From the NCBI GenBank assembly GCA_019416455.1, contig DXXG01000017.1, positions 1 to 36,750 of the forward strand: 36,750 nt of DNA, given 5' to 3'. Positions 1-8,034 of this stretch are shown one piece after another. Each line of letters opens with the position of its first letter. Position 1 is the first letter of the stretch. The position numbers were made by a program, and so were the translations under genes. The DNA is from Clostridiales bacterium. GTDB taxonomy: Bacteria > Bacillota > Clostridia > Oscillospirales > Acutalibacteraceae. Below the pieces are notes generated by a model, which worked only from the letters and a program-made list of their open reading frames with translations, was not told the origin of the DNA and searched no databases.

Positions 1-120
1 GGAACACACGGGGGTTCGGGACAGGAAAAATCGCAAGAGGGCGCCCTCTTCTGTTGTGGTACCACAACAGAAGAGGGCGCCCTCTTGCGATTTTTCCTGT
101 CCCGAACCCCCGTGTGTTCC
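1..120. repeat. Perfect 120-bp palindrome at the window edge
   Basis: Bases 1-60 are the exact reverse complement of bases 61-120, with no spacer and no mismatch; the centre is GTGGT/ACCAC. Each arm also contains its own 16-bp palindrome (35-50, AAGAGGGCGCCCTCTT). A spacer-free inverted repeat of this length at the very start of a sequence is typical of a fold-back assembly or library artefact at a contig end. A genuine cruciform or terminator-like element cannot be excluded. No gene is visible in 1-228 apart from the terminator hairpin at 192-215. Confidence 0.95.
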
Positions 121-191
121 CTATTATACTATTGCACCCTATAAATGGCAAGTAAAAAAGTTCCACATCTTCCTCTTGCATAGGAAAACAA

Positions 192-215
192 AAAAGGCCC
201 TGGAAAGGACCTTTT
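192..215 (-). terminator. Rho-independent terminator after glmM
   Basis: Read on the minus strand, a 9-bp stem (AAAAGGTCC / GGGCCTTTT, one G-U pair) with a 6-base loop is followed by a T-rich run. It lies 14 bases beyond the glmM stop codon. Confidence 0.75.
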
Positions 216-228
216 CGTTCTACGGAAT

Positions 229-1635
229 TTACTCCGCCACATACCCTTTTTCTTGGATGACTTCCACTACACCATCCACATACTTCTGGCAGATCTCCTC
301 TTCGGGAGCCTCCACCATGACACGCAAGACAGGCTCGGTGCCGGACTCACGCACCAGGATGCGGCCTGTGTCCCCCAGTTCCTGGGTCACCTGGGCCACC
401 ATGGCCTGAACAGCGGGATCGTTCTGAGCTGCGGTCTTATCTGTTACCCGGATGTTCTTCAGCACCTGAGGATAGATCTTCAAAGGAGCTGCCAGCTCAC
501 TCATGGGCTTCTTCTGAGCCATCATCACTTCCATCATCTTCAGAGAGGTGAGGATACCATCGCCGGTGCTGGCATACTTAGAAAAGATGATATGGCCACT
601 CTGCTCGCCACCGATCCGGGCGCCGCTCTGCTGCATATATTCGTACACATACTTGTCGCCTACCGCGGTTTTAGCGTATTCGATACCCAACTCATCGAAG
701 GCCTTATACAAACCGAAATTGGACATGACCGTGGTCACCACTGTATTGGTCACCAGCTTGCCCCGCTCCTTCATATAGCGGCCGTAAATATACAGGATGT
801 GGTCACCGGAGATCACGTTGCCTTTTTCGTCCACGCACAGGCACCGGTCCGCGTCGCCGTCGTAAGCGAAGCCCACATCCAGACCCTTCTCCACCACAAA
901 CTTCTGCAATCCCTCGATATGGGTGGAGCCGGCATCCAGGTTGATATTCAAGCCGTTGGGCTGGTTATTGATGACATAGGTATCAGCGCCCAGAGCGTCA
1001 AACACTGCCTTGGCAATATTCCAGCTGGAACCGTTGGCACAGTCCAGACCCACCTTCACTCCACGGAAAGAATACATGCCAAGGGAAATCAGGTAGCCGA
1101 TATAGCGGTTACGGCCGGACACGTAGTCCACGGTGCATCCGATCTTTTCTTTATGGGCGAAAGGCAGCTCCGGCCACTCCTGACCAAAGGCAACCAGCTT
1201 GCCGTCCAGGTAATCCTCCACCAGAGCGATGGTCTCTTCGTCCATCTTCTCTCCCTGATCGTTGATCAGTTTGATACCGTTGTCAAAGTAGGGGTTATGG
1301 CTGGCGGAAATCATGATGCCGCAGTCGAAATCGTCCACCCGGGCAATGTAGGCCACGGAAGGAGTGGTGGTGACGTGGAGCATATAGGCGTCCGCGCCGG
1401 ATGCCACCAGACCTGCCACCAAGGCATACTCAAACATATAGCTAGACCGGCGGGTATCCTTGCCGATAACGATCCGGGCGGGTCCATCCTTAGCGGCTCT
1501 TCCCTCTTCCGCGGCACGTGCCCGCTTTTCGTTATAATACCAGCCCAAGAACCGGCCTACCTGGTAGGCGTGGTCTGCTGTCAAATTCATATTGGCTTCT
1601 CCCCGGAAGCCGTCTGTTCCGAAATAACGTCCCAT
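229..1635 (-). CDS. glmM: Phosphoglucosamine mutase GlmM
   Basis: Converts glucosamine-6-phosphate to glucosamine-1-phosphate in the cytoplasm, on the route to UDP-GlcNAc and peptidoglycan. The 468-residue protein opens with the GlmM-type start MGRYFGTDGFRG. It carries the active-site phosphoserine loop ISASHNP, the metal-binding loop DGDADR and the C-terminal phosphate-binding RESGTEP motif, all in the usual order. It is about 20 residues longer than typical GlmM, because of a charged insert after the first helix (around residues 35-55). The ATG has a good AGGAGG site 10 bases upstream. The gene is a single-gene unit with its own terminator. A phosphomannomutase/phosphoglucomutase role is the alternative, but the N-terminus favours GlmM. 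Confidence 0.93.
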   Translation of the reverse strand: MGRYFGTDGFRGEANMNLTADHAYQVGRFLGWYYNEKRARAAEEGRAAKDGPARIVIGKDTRRSSYMFEYALVAGLVASGADAYMLHVTTTPSVAYIARVDDFDCGIMISASHNPYFDNGIKLINDQGEKMDEETIALVEDYLDGKLVAFGQEWPELPFAHKEKIGCTVDYVSGRNRYIGYLISLGMYSFRGVKVGLDCANGSSWNIAKAVFDALGADTYVINNQPNGLNINLDAGSTHIEGLQKFVVEKGLDVGFAYDGDADRCLCVDEKGNVISGDHILYIYGRYMKERGKLVTNTVVTTVMSNFGLYKAFDELGIEYAKTAVGDKYVYEYMQQSGARIGGEQSGHIIFSKYASTGDGILTSLKMMEVMMAQKKPMSELAAPLKIYPQVLKNIRVTDKTAAQNDPAVQAMVAQVTQELGDTGRILVRESGTEPVLRVMVEAPEEEICQKYVDGVVEVIQEKGYVAE

Positions 1636-1903
1636 TGTGGGTACCTCCTGAGTTGAGTAAAAATAGAAGGGATTTTCTCGTCAGAGTGATTATAGCACAA
1701 ACCAAAGCGTATTTCCTTATTTTTTCACCGTTTTTTCAGGGAAATCTTTTTTCTTTCTTCCCAAGCCTCAATTTAAGTGCCTTTTCAGTCGGATCATTTT
1801 GCCAAACGCCCAAACAACTTTCCTCATCCTCCATTCTATTCTCCCCTACTCTGGGAAGTTTTCTCTTCTTTCGAAAAATTCTCCCCTTTCAAGATTTTAC
1901 CGC

Positions 1904-1941
1904 AAAAAAGCTCCCCTCTTTATAAAGAAGGGAGCTTTTTT
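1904..1941 (-). terminator. Strong terminator after the uxu operon
   Basis: A 12-bp perfect stem (1904-1915 with 1930-1941) extends into a further inner palindrome and is flanked by A6 and T7 runs, so it can work in both directions. It lies 8 bases past the uxuB stop codon. The rest of the 1636-1948 gap is an AT- and pyrimidine-rich stretch carrying the glmM ribosome binding site, in which I see no gene. Confidence 0.9.
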
Positions 1942-1948
1942 TATACGT

Positions 1949-3526
1949 TTATATCGTGTATTTCCGAAGGGTAGCTCGGACAGCGCCGGGACCTTGGTTC
2001 AACTGGTTGAAATAGTCCACCACCAAACCGCTGAGACCCACCTCTTTCAGATCCACGCCCCAGACGGTCTTATCCTCTAAAAGCGCGCCGAAACTCTCCT
2101 GTGTGGCAACGGTTCCAAAGTCCAGCTTTTGGACCATGGGCTGGAACTCCGCCAAGCGGGGATCAGAAGAACACTCAAAGGCATTCCCCTGGTCGTCAAT
2201 CCCTCTCAAATACCGGAGCCAGCCTGCCAGCACCAGGGGCATCAGCACCAAGTCCTTCGCAGTACCACGCTCCCAGTGGCGCTGGATATCCACTCCAAAC
2301 CGGATGGGCAGCTTCTGGGAGGTATCGGTAGCGATACGCTGGGGCGTATCCGGAATAAAGGGATTGGGGAACCGCTGGGTGAGCACTTCCTGAAGGAAAG
2401 CTTCCGGATCGATGACACCGGGATCCACCACTACGGGCATACCTTCCTGACGGCTCATTTTGTAGACGAGCGCTTTCAGGTCCTGGTCAGCCATCTCCTT
2501 GGCGATAGAGGTATGACCCAGCAAACAGCCAAAAATAGCCAAAGCAGTGTGAAGGGGATTCAGGCAAGTACAAACCTTCATGCTCTCCACCGCGTTCACT
2601 GTTTCCCGAGTGGTGAAAAGTACCCCCGCCTTTTCCAGGGGCGGACGTCCGTTGGGGAAGTCGTCCTCGATCACCAGGTACTGGGGCTTCTCGGTGTTCA
2701 CGAAGGGGGCGATATAGGTATTCTTCCCTGTCACCTGGATCTCCATACCCTCCAGGCCGTCATCGGTCAAAGCCTTCTGGACACTTTCATGGGGACGGGG
2801 GGTGATCTTGTCGATCATGCTCCAGGGGAAGGAAAGTTTTGTCTGGGCGTACTCATAAGCCGCTTGGGAAACATACCCTTTCTCTTTCCAGCCGTCCAGA
2901 ATCTGGAAGAACGCCTGCCGCAGTTTTTCACCGTTATGGGAGCAGTTGTCCGTAGACACCAAGGCCAAAGGCGCGCCGCAGGCCTCGAACCGCTCCAAAC
3001 AATACCAAACCAGCCGAGCCAGGAACGTCTTGCTTTCCTGGGGACTGTGCTCCAAGTCTTCTTTCACGGCAGGCAGCAGTTCTCCATCGCCGCCTCGCAC
3101 AGAGTATCCCTTTTCTGTGATAGTAAAAGACACCATCTGCAAAGAAGGAGCTTTCAGGATCTCCCCCACACGGTCGCCGTCTTCCGGGAGAGCCAGGCTC
3201 TCGGCGATGGAACCCACCACTTCCTTTTCCATAGTCCCGTCGGCAAGAAGGCTCACCACAAGGGAGAGGTCGTCGTAAGGCCGCAGGAACTTGGTGACCA
3301 CTTCTTGGTCGTAACCCTCACAGCAGATAACCCCTTTGTCCGTCAGCCCCTCATCCAGGAGTCTTTGGCTCAGCACGGCGTGAAAAGCCCGGAACAGGTT
3401 TCCCGCTCCAAAATGGAGCCAAGTGGGATTTTCCAATGTGGCTTTGATCATCTCATCCCGGTCATACCGGGGCAAAGTGTATCCCTTAGCTCCCAGTTCT
3501 TGCAGCGCGTTGCGGTCCAGCTTCAT
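1949..3526 (-). CDS. uxuB: D-mannonate oxidoreductase (fructuronate reductase) UxuB
   Basis: Predicted to interconvert D-fructuronate and D-mannonate with NAD(H), the step before UxuA in glucuronate breakdown. The 525-residue protein belongs to the long-chain mannitol dehydrogenase family: an N-terminal Rossmann region with WLHFGAGNLFRAF near residue 36, and the catalytic Lys/Asn/His cluster K317, N323, H326 in MKVCTCLNPLH. It is the last gene of a four-gene minus-strand operon (27 bases after the preceding gene) that starts with uxuA, which is the main reason for choosing fructuronate over tagaturonate or mannitol as substrate. AGGGAGG precedes the ATG. Family certain; exact substrate inferred. 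Confidence 0.87.
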   Translation of the reverse strand: MKLDRNALQELGAKGYTLPRYDRDEMIKATLENPTWLHFGAGNLFRAFHAVLSQRLLDEGLTDKGVICCEGYDQEVVTKFLRPYDDLSLVVSLLADGTMEKEVVGSIAESLALPEDGDRVGEILKAPSLQMVSFTITEKGYSVRGGDGELLPAVKEDLEHSPQESKTFLARLVWYCLERFEACGAPLALVSTDNCSHNGEKLRQAFFQILDGWKEKGYVSQAAYEYAQTKLSFPWSMIDKITPRPHESVQKALTDDGLEGMEIQVTGKNTYIAPFVNTEKPQYLVIEDDFPNGRPPLEKAGVLFTTRETVNAVESMKVCTCLNPLHTALAIFGCLLGHTSIAKEMADQDLKALVYKMSRQEGMPVVVDPGVIDPEAFLQEVLTQRFPNPFIPDTPQRIATDTSQKLPIRFGVDIQRHWERGTAKDLVLMPLVLAGWLRYLRGIDDQGNAFECSSDPRLAEFQPMVQKLDFGTVATQESFGALLEDKTVWGVDLKEVGLSGLVVDYFNQLNQGPGAVRATLRKYTI

Positions 3527-3552
3527 TGCAGTTTACCTCCCTTTATATAGGC

Positions 3553-4635
3553 TTATCCCCGGTTGGAAAGATCTACGGCTTCTATCTGAGCTCTCACGCA
3601 CAGTTCCGCCGCTTTCAGGGCATGCTCCTGGGTCATGGCGTTTTCCGTACGGTTGATGCAGTCAAGCACCAACTGGCCAAAGAAGGGGAACCCGGTCTTG
3701 CCAGTGCAGTTCAGATAGTGCTCGCCTTCCTGGTCCACCCAGTACAGGTTGTTCTCCTCCTGGCTGCGGGAGACGTCCACATATTTGCGCATCTCAATGT
3801 AGCCGTCGGTACCCAGAATGAAGGTGCGACCGTCGCCCCAAGTGGAAAGCCCGTCGGGAGTGAACCAGTCTACCCGGAAATAACCGGTAGCGCCGTTATC
3901 CGCCACCAGGGTAGCGTCGCCGAAATCATCCAGCTCGGGGTAGTCGGGATGGTTGTAGTTGGCGATCTTGGCATTGACGATCTTGGCGTCTTTTGCGCCG
4001 GTATAGTACAGAAACTGCTCGATCTGATGGCTGCCGATATCGCAAAGGATTCCGCCGTACTTTTCTTTCTTGAAGAACCAGGCGGGCCGGGAAGGAGCGC
4101 TCAGCCGGTGGGGTCCCATGCCGATCACCTGGACCACCTTGCCGATAGCGCCGCTTTTCACCAGTTCCCCAGCGTAGACGGCACACTCCACCTGGAGACG
4201 CTCGCTGTAATTTACCGCATACTTCCGGCCAGTCTCGGCGATGGTCTTTTTCACTTCTTCCAGCTGCTCCAAGGTGGTAAGAGGGGCCTTGTCGGTGAAA
4301 TAGTCCTTCCCCGCCTTCATCACACGGATGCCCAAAGCGGCACGCTCACTGGTGACGCAGGCACCGGCGATCAGCTTGGTCTCCTCGTCCTCCAGAACTT
4401 GGGCCTCAGAGGAGGCAACCTGTGCCTGAGGGTACTGTTTGCAGAAAGCTTCTACCTTCTTGGGATCGGGGTCGTACACCCACTTCATAGTAGCGCCGGC
4501 ATCCAGCAAACCGTTGGACATGCCGTAAATATGGCCGTGATCCAGGCCAATCACTGAAAATACAAACTCACCGGGCTTCACCACAGGATCGGGCTTACCC
4601 TTGGCTGCGTAATTCATTCCTTCTTTTAATGCCAT
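3553..4635 (-). CDS. Gfo/Idh/MocA family oxidoreductase
   Basis: A 360-residue NAD(P)-dependent sugar oxidoreductase of unknown substrate. The Rossmann start is shifted inward (VIGLDHGHIYG from about residue 29) behind a short charged leader. The usual EKP motif is replaced by DKAPLTTL, so the catalytic lysine is kept but its context is unusual. A C-terminal Gfo/Idh/MocA domain follows (KYAVNYSERLQVE, then GGILCDIGSHQIEQFLYYTG). The ATG has GGGAGGAG upstream. It is co-transcribed with uxuA, a second family member and uxuB, spaced 14 bases after the gene before it. This suggests a role in preparing a uronic acid or glycoside for the mannonate pathway, but nothing in the sequence fixes the reaction. 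Confidence 0.8.
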   Translation of the reverse strand: MALKEGMNYAAKGKPDPVVKPGEFVFSVIGLDHGHIYGMSNGLLDAGATMKWVYDPDPKKVEAFCKQYPQAQVASSEAQVLEDEETKLIAGACVTSERAALGIRVMKAGKDYFTDKAPLTTLEQLEEVKKTIAETGRKYAVNYSERLQVECAVYAGELVKSGAIGKVVQVIGMGPHRLSAPSRPAWFFKKEKYGGILCDIGSHQIEQFLYYTGAKDAKIVNAKIANYNHPDYPELDDFGDATLVADNGATGYFRVDWFTPDGLSTWGDGRTFILGTDGYIEMRKYVDVSRSQEENNLYWVDQEGEHYLNCTGKTGFPFFGQLVLDCINRTENAMTQEHALKAAELCVRAQIEAVDLSNRG

Positions 4636-4649
4636 GATGGTCTCCTCCC

Positions 4650-5816
4650 TTATTTCTTTTCCTCATAGTTGCCCACGGTGATGGCGTCGGGGGCGAAATT
4701 CTCCACGCTTCCGGTCTTTTCGTAGAAGTGGGGCACGTGGGACAGCAGGCCCTGGAAAGTGTAAAAATCGTCCTCAGGAGCGATGGGCAAAGTCACGGTC
4801 TGACCCAGCGCGCCGGACTTGTAAATTGCCGTGATCAGCTCAATAGTCTTGCGGCCGTCCTCTCCGGTGATCATGGGTCGAGTGCCGTTTTCCAGGGCGG
4901 TGAGGTAGTTGTCGATCTCTCCGGTGTGGCCCTCGTGAGGCAAGTGAGGCAGCTCGTCATAGTAAGCAGTCAGGTCTTTTTCCAGCTCCTCGTTACGCTC
5001 CGGAAAACCATTGCCCTTGCTGGTAGATGCATAGCAGCTCCAGGGAGCGGCCAGTTTCGCCTTCTCGCACTGGAGAACGATGCCCTGCTCCTCCCCGTGG
5101 TGGACCACAGAAGCGGTCACCTGGGCCACGGAGCCGTCGTCGTACTGCAAGGTAGAGAAGGAAAGGTCCTCCACCTCAGCGTTATCGTGCATTACGTTGG
5201 AAAGGATAGAGGTCACCTTCTGAGGCAGCTCTCCCTTGAACCAGTTGATCATATCGATGTGATGGACAGCGTGATTCAGGGTGCAGCCGCCGCCTTCCTT
5301 TTCCCACAGACCACGCCACCACAGGTCGTAGTAGCAGTGGCCCCGCCACCACAGGGAGTTCACATGAGCAACCCGCAGCTTACCTGCCTTACCGCTCTCC
5401 ATGGTCTCCTTCAGTTTGTAGATGGAGTCACGGAACCGGTTCTGCGCGATGCATCCCATAGTGACGCCGTTGCGCCGCTCGGCTTCCAGCATTTCGTCAC
5501 ACTCTTTCAGGCAAGTGGCCATGGGCTTTTCCACCACCACGTTTTTCCCCGCGTCCATAGAGTGGATCGCGATCTCGGTGTGAGTATAAGGCGGGGTACA
5601 CACATGGACCACATCAATATCCAGACCAGAGGCCAGCATTTTCTGGTGGTCGTCGAACACCTCGCAGGAAAGGTTATACTTTTCCTTCATGGCCTGGGCC
5701 TTCTCGGGGTAGATATCGCACAGGGCTACGATCTGGCAGCGTTCCGGAAAAGTAAGCAGACCTTCTACATGGGACGGGGCAATGTTACCGGTCCCTACAA
5801 CAGCAATTTTCAGCAT
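4650..5816 (-). CDS. Gfo/Idh/MocA family oxidoreductase
   Basis: A 388-residue NAD(P)-dependent oxidoreductase. The N-terminal nucleotide-binding motif (MLKIAVVGTGNIAPSH) and the canonical EKPMATCL catalytic motif near residue 97 are intact. The second half has the family's substrate domain, with WWRGHCYYDLWWRG and the His-rich GCTLNHAVHHIDMINW stretch. It is the second gene of the uxu operon, 16 bases after uxuA, with GAGGAGG upstream of its ATG. It differs clearly from its downstream neighbour, so the two are not a recent tandem duplication. Substrate unknown; hexuronate, hexuronoside or inositol-type compounds are possible. Confidence 0.82.
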   Translation of the reverse strand: MLKIAVVGTGNIAPSHVEGLLTFPERCQIVALCDIYPEKAQAMKEKYNLSCEVFDDHQKMLASGLDIDVVHVCTPPYTHTEIAIHSMDAGKNVVVEKPMATCLKECDEMLEAERRNGVTMGCIAQNRFRDSIYKLKETMESGKAGKLRVAHVNSLWWRGHCYYDLWWRGLWEKEGGGCTLNHAVHHIDMINWFKGELPQKVTSILSNVMHDNAEVEDLSFSTLQYDDGSVAQVTASVVHHGEEQGIVLQCEKAKLAAPWSCYASTSKGNGFPERNEELEKDLTAYYDELPHLPHEGHTGEIDNYLTALENGTRPMITGEDGRKTIELITAIYKSGALGQTVTLPIAPEDDFYTFQGLLSHVPHFYEKTGSVENFAPDAITVGNYEEKK

Positions 5817-5832
5817 GGATGGTTCCTCCTCA

Positions 5833-6900
5833 TCAATGACTCATTTTTGTAATGGCTTCCCACAGGCCCAGCAGGTACTGGCTGCCCAGAGCACGGTCAT
5901 ACAGACCGTAGCCGGGCATCGCCTGCTCGCCCCAGATCATCCGGCCGTGGTCGGGCCGCATGATGCCGTCGAAGCCGGTATCGTACAACGCTTTTACAAT
6001 GGCGAACATGTCAAAGGAGCCGTCACTGGACAGATGAGCGCTCTCCTCGAACTGTCCGGGAGCGGTGTGCTCCATATTCCGCACGTGGGCGAAGAAAATC
6101 TTCCCCTTCAGCAGGTGGATGATCCCCGGCAGGTCCGCGTTGGGGTTGGTGCCCAGAGAACCGGTACATAGGGTCACTCCGTTGCAGGGAGAAGGCACCA
6201 TGTCCACCATCCGCCGCAGGTTCTCCCCACTGGTGATGATGCGAGGCAGACCAAAAACGCTCCAACCCGGATCGTCAGGATGGATAGCCATCTTCACGCC
6301 GTATTTCTCACAGGCAGGCATGATAGCCTCCAGGAAATACTTCAGATTGGCCCACAGCTTTTCCTCGTCCACGTCCTTGTACTTCTCGAAAAGCTCTTTC
6401 AAGTTGGCCAGCCGCTCCGGTTCCCAGCCGGGCAGCACGTGCCCCTGGGACCGGGCCTCCATGGAAGCGAACAGGTTGTCCGGGTCCATCTGGTCGATCA
6501 CCCGCTGATCGTAGGCCAGCACTGTGGAGCCGTCGTGACGAGGCTTCGCCAGGTCGGTCCTGGTCCAGTCGAACACCGGCATAAAGTTGTAGCAGATCAG
6601 ATGGATGCCGCACTCCGACAGGGTACGGATGGTGCTGATGTAGTTTTCGATGTACTGGTCACGGGTGGGAAGCCCGATCTTGATGTCATCGTGGATATTC
6701 ACGCTCTCGATACCCAGGATCTCCAAGCCGGCATTCTCTGCCGACCGTTTCAGGGCCAGGACTTTTTCCTTTTCCCAGTCCTCCCCCGGCATGGCACCAT
6801 ACAGGGTGGTGATCACACCGCTGACTCCAGGCACCTGACGGATTTTTTCCAGAGAGACTGTATCGTATCCTTCGCCGAACCAGCGCAAGCCCATTTTCAT
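5833..6900 (-). CDS. uxuA: Mannonate dehydratase UxuA
   Basis: Dehydrates D-mannonate to 2-keto-3-deoxy-D-gluconate in the cytoplasm. The 355-residue protein has the family start MGLRWFGEGYD, the conserved CYNFMPVFDWTRTDL segment, the metal-site motif HPDDPGW and a C-terminal MRPDHGRMIWGE segment. Length matches the family, with no insertions or losses visible. It is the first gene of the operon uxuA-gfo-gfo-uxuB, preceded by AAAGGAG and by a plausible promoter at 6941-6969. The adjacent AraC-type gene, also on the minus strand, is the obvious candidate regulator. Confidence 0.92.
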   Translation of the reverse strand: MKMGLRWFGEGYDTVSLEKIRQVPGVSGVITTLYGAMPGEDWEKEKVLALKRSAENAGLEILGIESVNIHDDIKIGLPTRDQYIENYISTIRTLSECGIHLICYNFMPVFDWTRTDLAKPRHDGSTVLAYDQRVIDQMDPDNLFASMEARSQGHVLPGWEPERLANLKELFEKYKDVDEEKLWANLKYFLEAIMPACEKYGVKMAIHPDDPGWSVFGLPRIITSGENLRRMVDMVPSPCNGVTLCTGSLGTNPNADLPGIIHLLKGKIFFAHVRNMEHTAPGQFEESAHLSSDGSFDMFAIVKALYDTGFDGIMRPDHGRMIWGEQAMPGYGLYDRALGSQYLLGLWEAITKMSH

Positions 6901-6940
6901 AGGACAAGCTCCTTTCTCGCGGTCTTTTACCCACCGCGGG

Positions 6941-6969
6941 GGAATATCTCACGTAACAGGATAAAACAA
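6941..6969 (-). promoter_or_regulatory. Probable promoter of the uxuA operon
   Basis: On the minus strand TTGTTT and TATTCC are separated by exactly 17 bases. Further upstream the heptamer CTATGCA (plus strand) occurs at 6984-6990 and 7030-7036, possible half-sites for the neighbouring AraC protein. The -10 is weak, consistent with activator dependence. Confidence 0.45.
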
Positions 6970-7058
6970 ATCACAGCGAAACTCTATGCATTTTTCGTTG
7001 TGGAAAGGAGAAATTCAACATTTTTTGTCCTATGCAAAGTGAGAACGTTCCATGCTTC

Positions 7059-7910
7059 TTAGAGGGTCGGGATCCACTGTTTCTTCCATGCCGTGGGCGA
7101 CATCCCAGTGATGCTTTTGAACACCCGCTCAAAATGGGTAAGGGTATCGAAACCCAGTTCCATGCTCACCTGAGTGACACTTTTCTCTCGGCACAAAAGC
7201 TCTTTGGCCCGCTGGATCTTCAAATGGTTGATATAGCTTACGAAAGTGATCCCCATACACTCTTTAAAACTGCGGCTCAAATAACTGGGAGTGACGAAAA
7301 ACTCCTTTGCCACTTCTTCTAAACGGAGCTTTTCGCTGCGGTGGCTTTTTAAATAGGTGAGCACACCGGCGATCCTGTCATATTTAGGATCGATGCTGGC
7401 CGATTCCTGAGGCAGGGGCAGTCCCGTTTTCGACCAGTTTTCCAGCAGCAAAAGCAACTGACCAAAAACAAATCGGGCGTACAGTTCCTGACTAGGTCCC
7501 ACAGCCTGCTCTAATTCATAAAGCAACTCTAAGGCCTTCCGCTGCTGGGGAGTGTCAAGGCGCATGACTCGAAAGGGACCGGTAAACAAAGCAAGAAGTT
7601 CATCCGTCCGCTCCTGGAAAACTTCCCGAATGTATTCCTCGGAAAAGTACATCACCGCCCGAATACCAGTGGGATTCTGCCCTTGAAAGGACTGATGCAG
7701 ATCGAAACTCTTGATCCAAAGCATATCCCCCGCTTCCAGGTGAGTGAATTTCCCGTTGGAGAGCAGATAACGATCCCCGGAGATCTGGTAGTAGACCTCG
7801 AAACAGTCATGATAATGAGTACGTTCCATGTTGGAGGAAGGGTCGTAACCATTGCATTGAACATCCAGATGCGGCGTCGGCATCTCCTGACTGAAATCCG
7901 CATTGCTCAT
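7059..7910 (-). CDS. AraC family transcriptional regulator (cupin plus HTH)
   Basis: A 283-residue AraC-type regulator. The N-terminal half is a cupin-like sensor domain (HYHDCFEVYYQISGDRYLL, EAGDMLWIKSFDLHQS). The last 100 residues hold two helix-turn-helix motifs (EEVAKEFFVTPSYLSRSFK and TQVSMELGFDTLTHFERVFK). I chose the ATG at 7910 because GAGAGG sits 8 bases upstream; a GTG at 7919 adds only three residues. It lies immediately upstream of, and in the same direction as, the uxuA operon, so it probably senses a uronate and controls that operon. The link is inferred from position. Confidence 0.85.
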   Translation of the reverse strand: MSNADFSQEMPTPHLDVQCNGYDPSSNMERTHYHDCFEVYYQISGDRYLLSNGKFTHLEAGDMLWIKSFDLHQSFQGQNPTGIRAVMYFSEEYIREVFQERTDELLALFTGPFRVMRLDTPQQRKALELLYELEQAVGPSQELYARFVFGQLLLLLENWSKTGLPLPQESASIDPKYDRIAGVLTYLKSHRSEKLRLEEVAKEFFVTPSYLSRSFKECMGITFVSYINHLKIQRAKELLCREKSVTQVSMELGFDTLTHFERVFKSITGMSPTAWKKQWIPTL

Positions 7911-7995
7911 ACCTTTCACCTCTCGATCCTTCCCACGGTTCTTTTATGCTGAGTATACCGCCCACCTAGCAGCCCTGTCAATGGCCGCAAAAGAA

Positions 7996-8022
7996 AAGGA
8001 CAGCCCACACAGGACTGTCCTT
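7996..8022 (-). terminator. Terminator after the M23 peptidase gene
   Basis: Read on the minus strand, an 8-bp stem (AAGGACAG / CTGTCCTT) with an 11-base loop is followed by a T-rich tail. It lies 12 bases past the peptidase stop codon. Confidence 0.75.
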
Positions 8023-8034
8023 ACTGCTGTTCCA

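Noticed and set aside
100..120. Possible tRNA 3' end or T-arm near the window start
   Set aside because: The sequence has a GTTCG-like element but no acceptor, anticodon or D-arm partners, and it is simply one arm of the palindrome.
253..1656. A 467-codon plus-strand open frame opposite glmM
   Set aside because: Antisense shadow: His/Gln/Leu-rich translation without domains, while glmM on the other strand has all its catalytic motifs.
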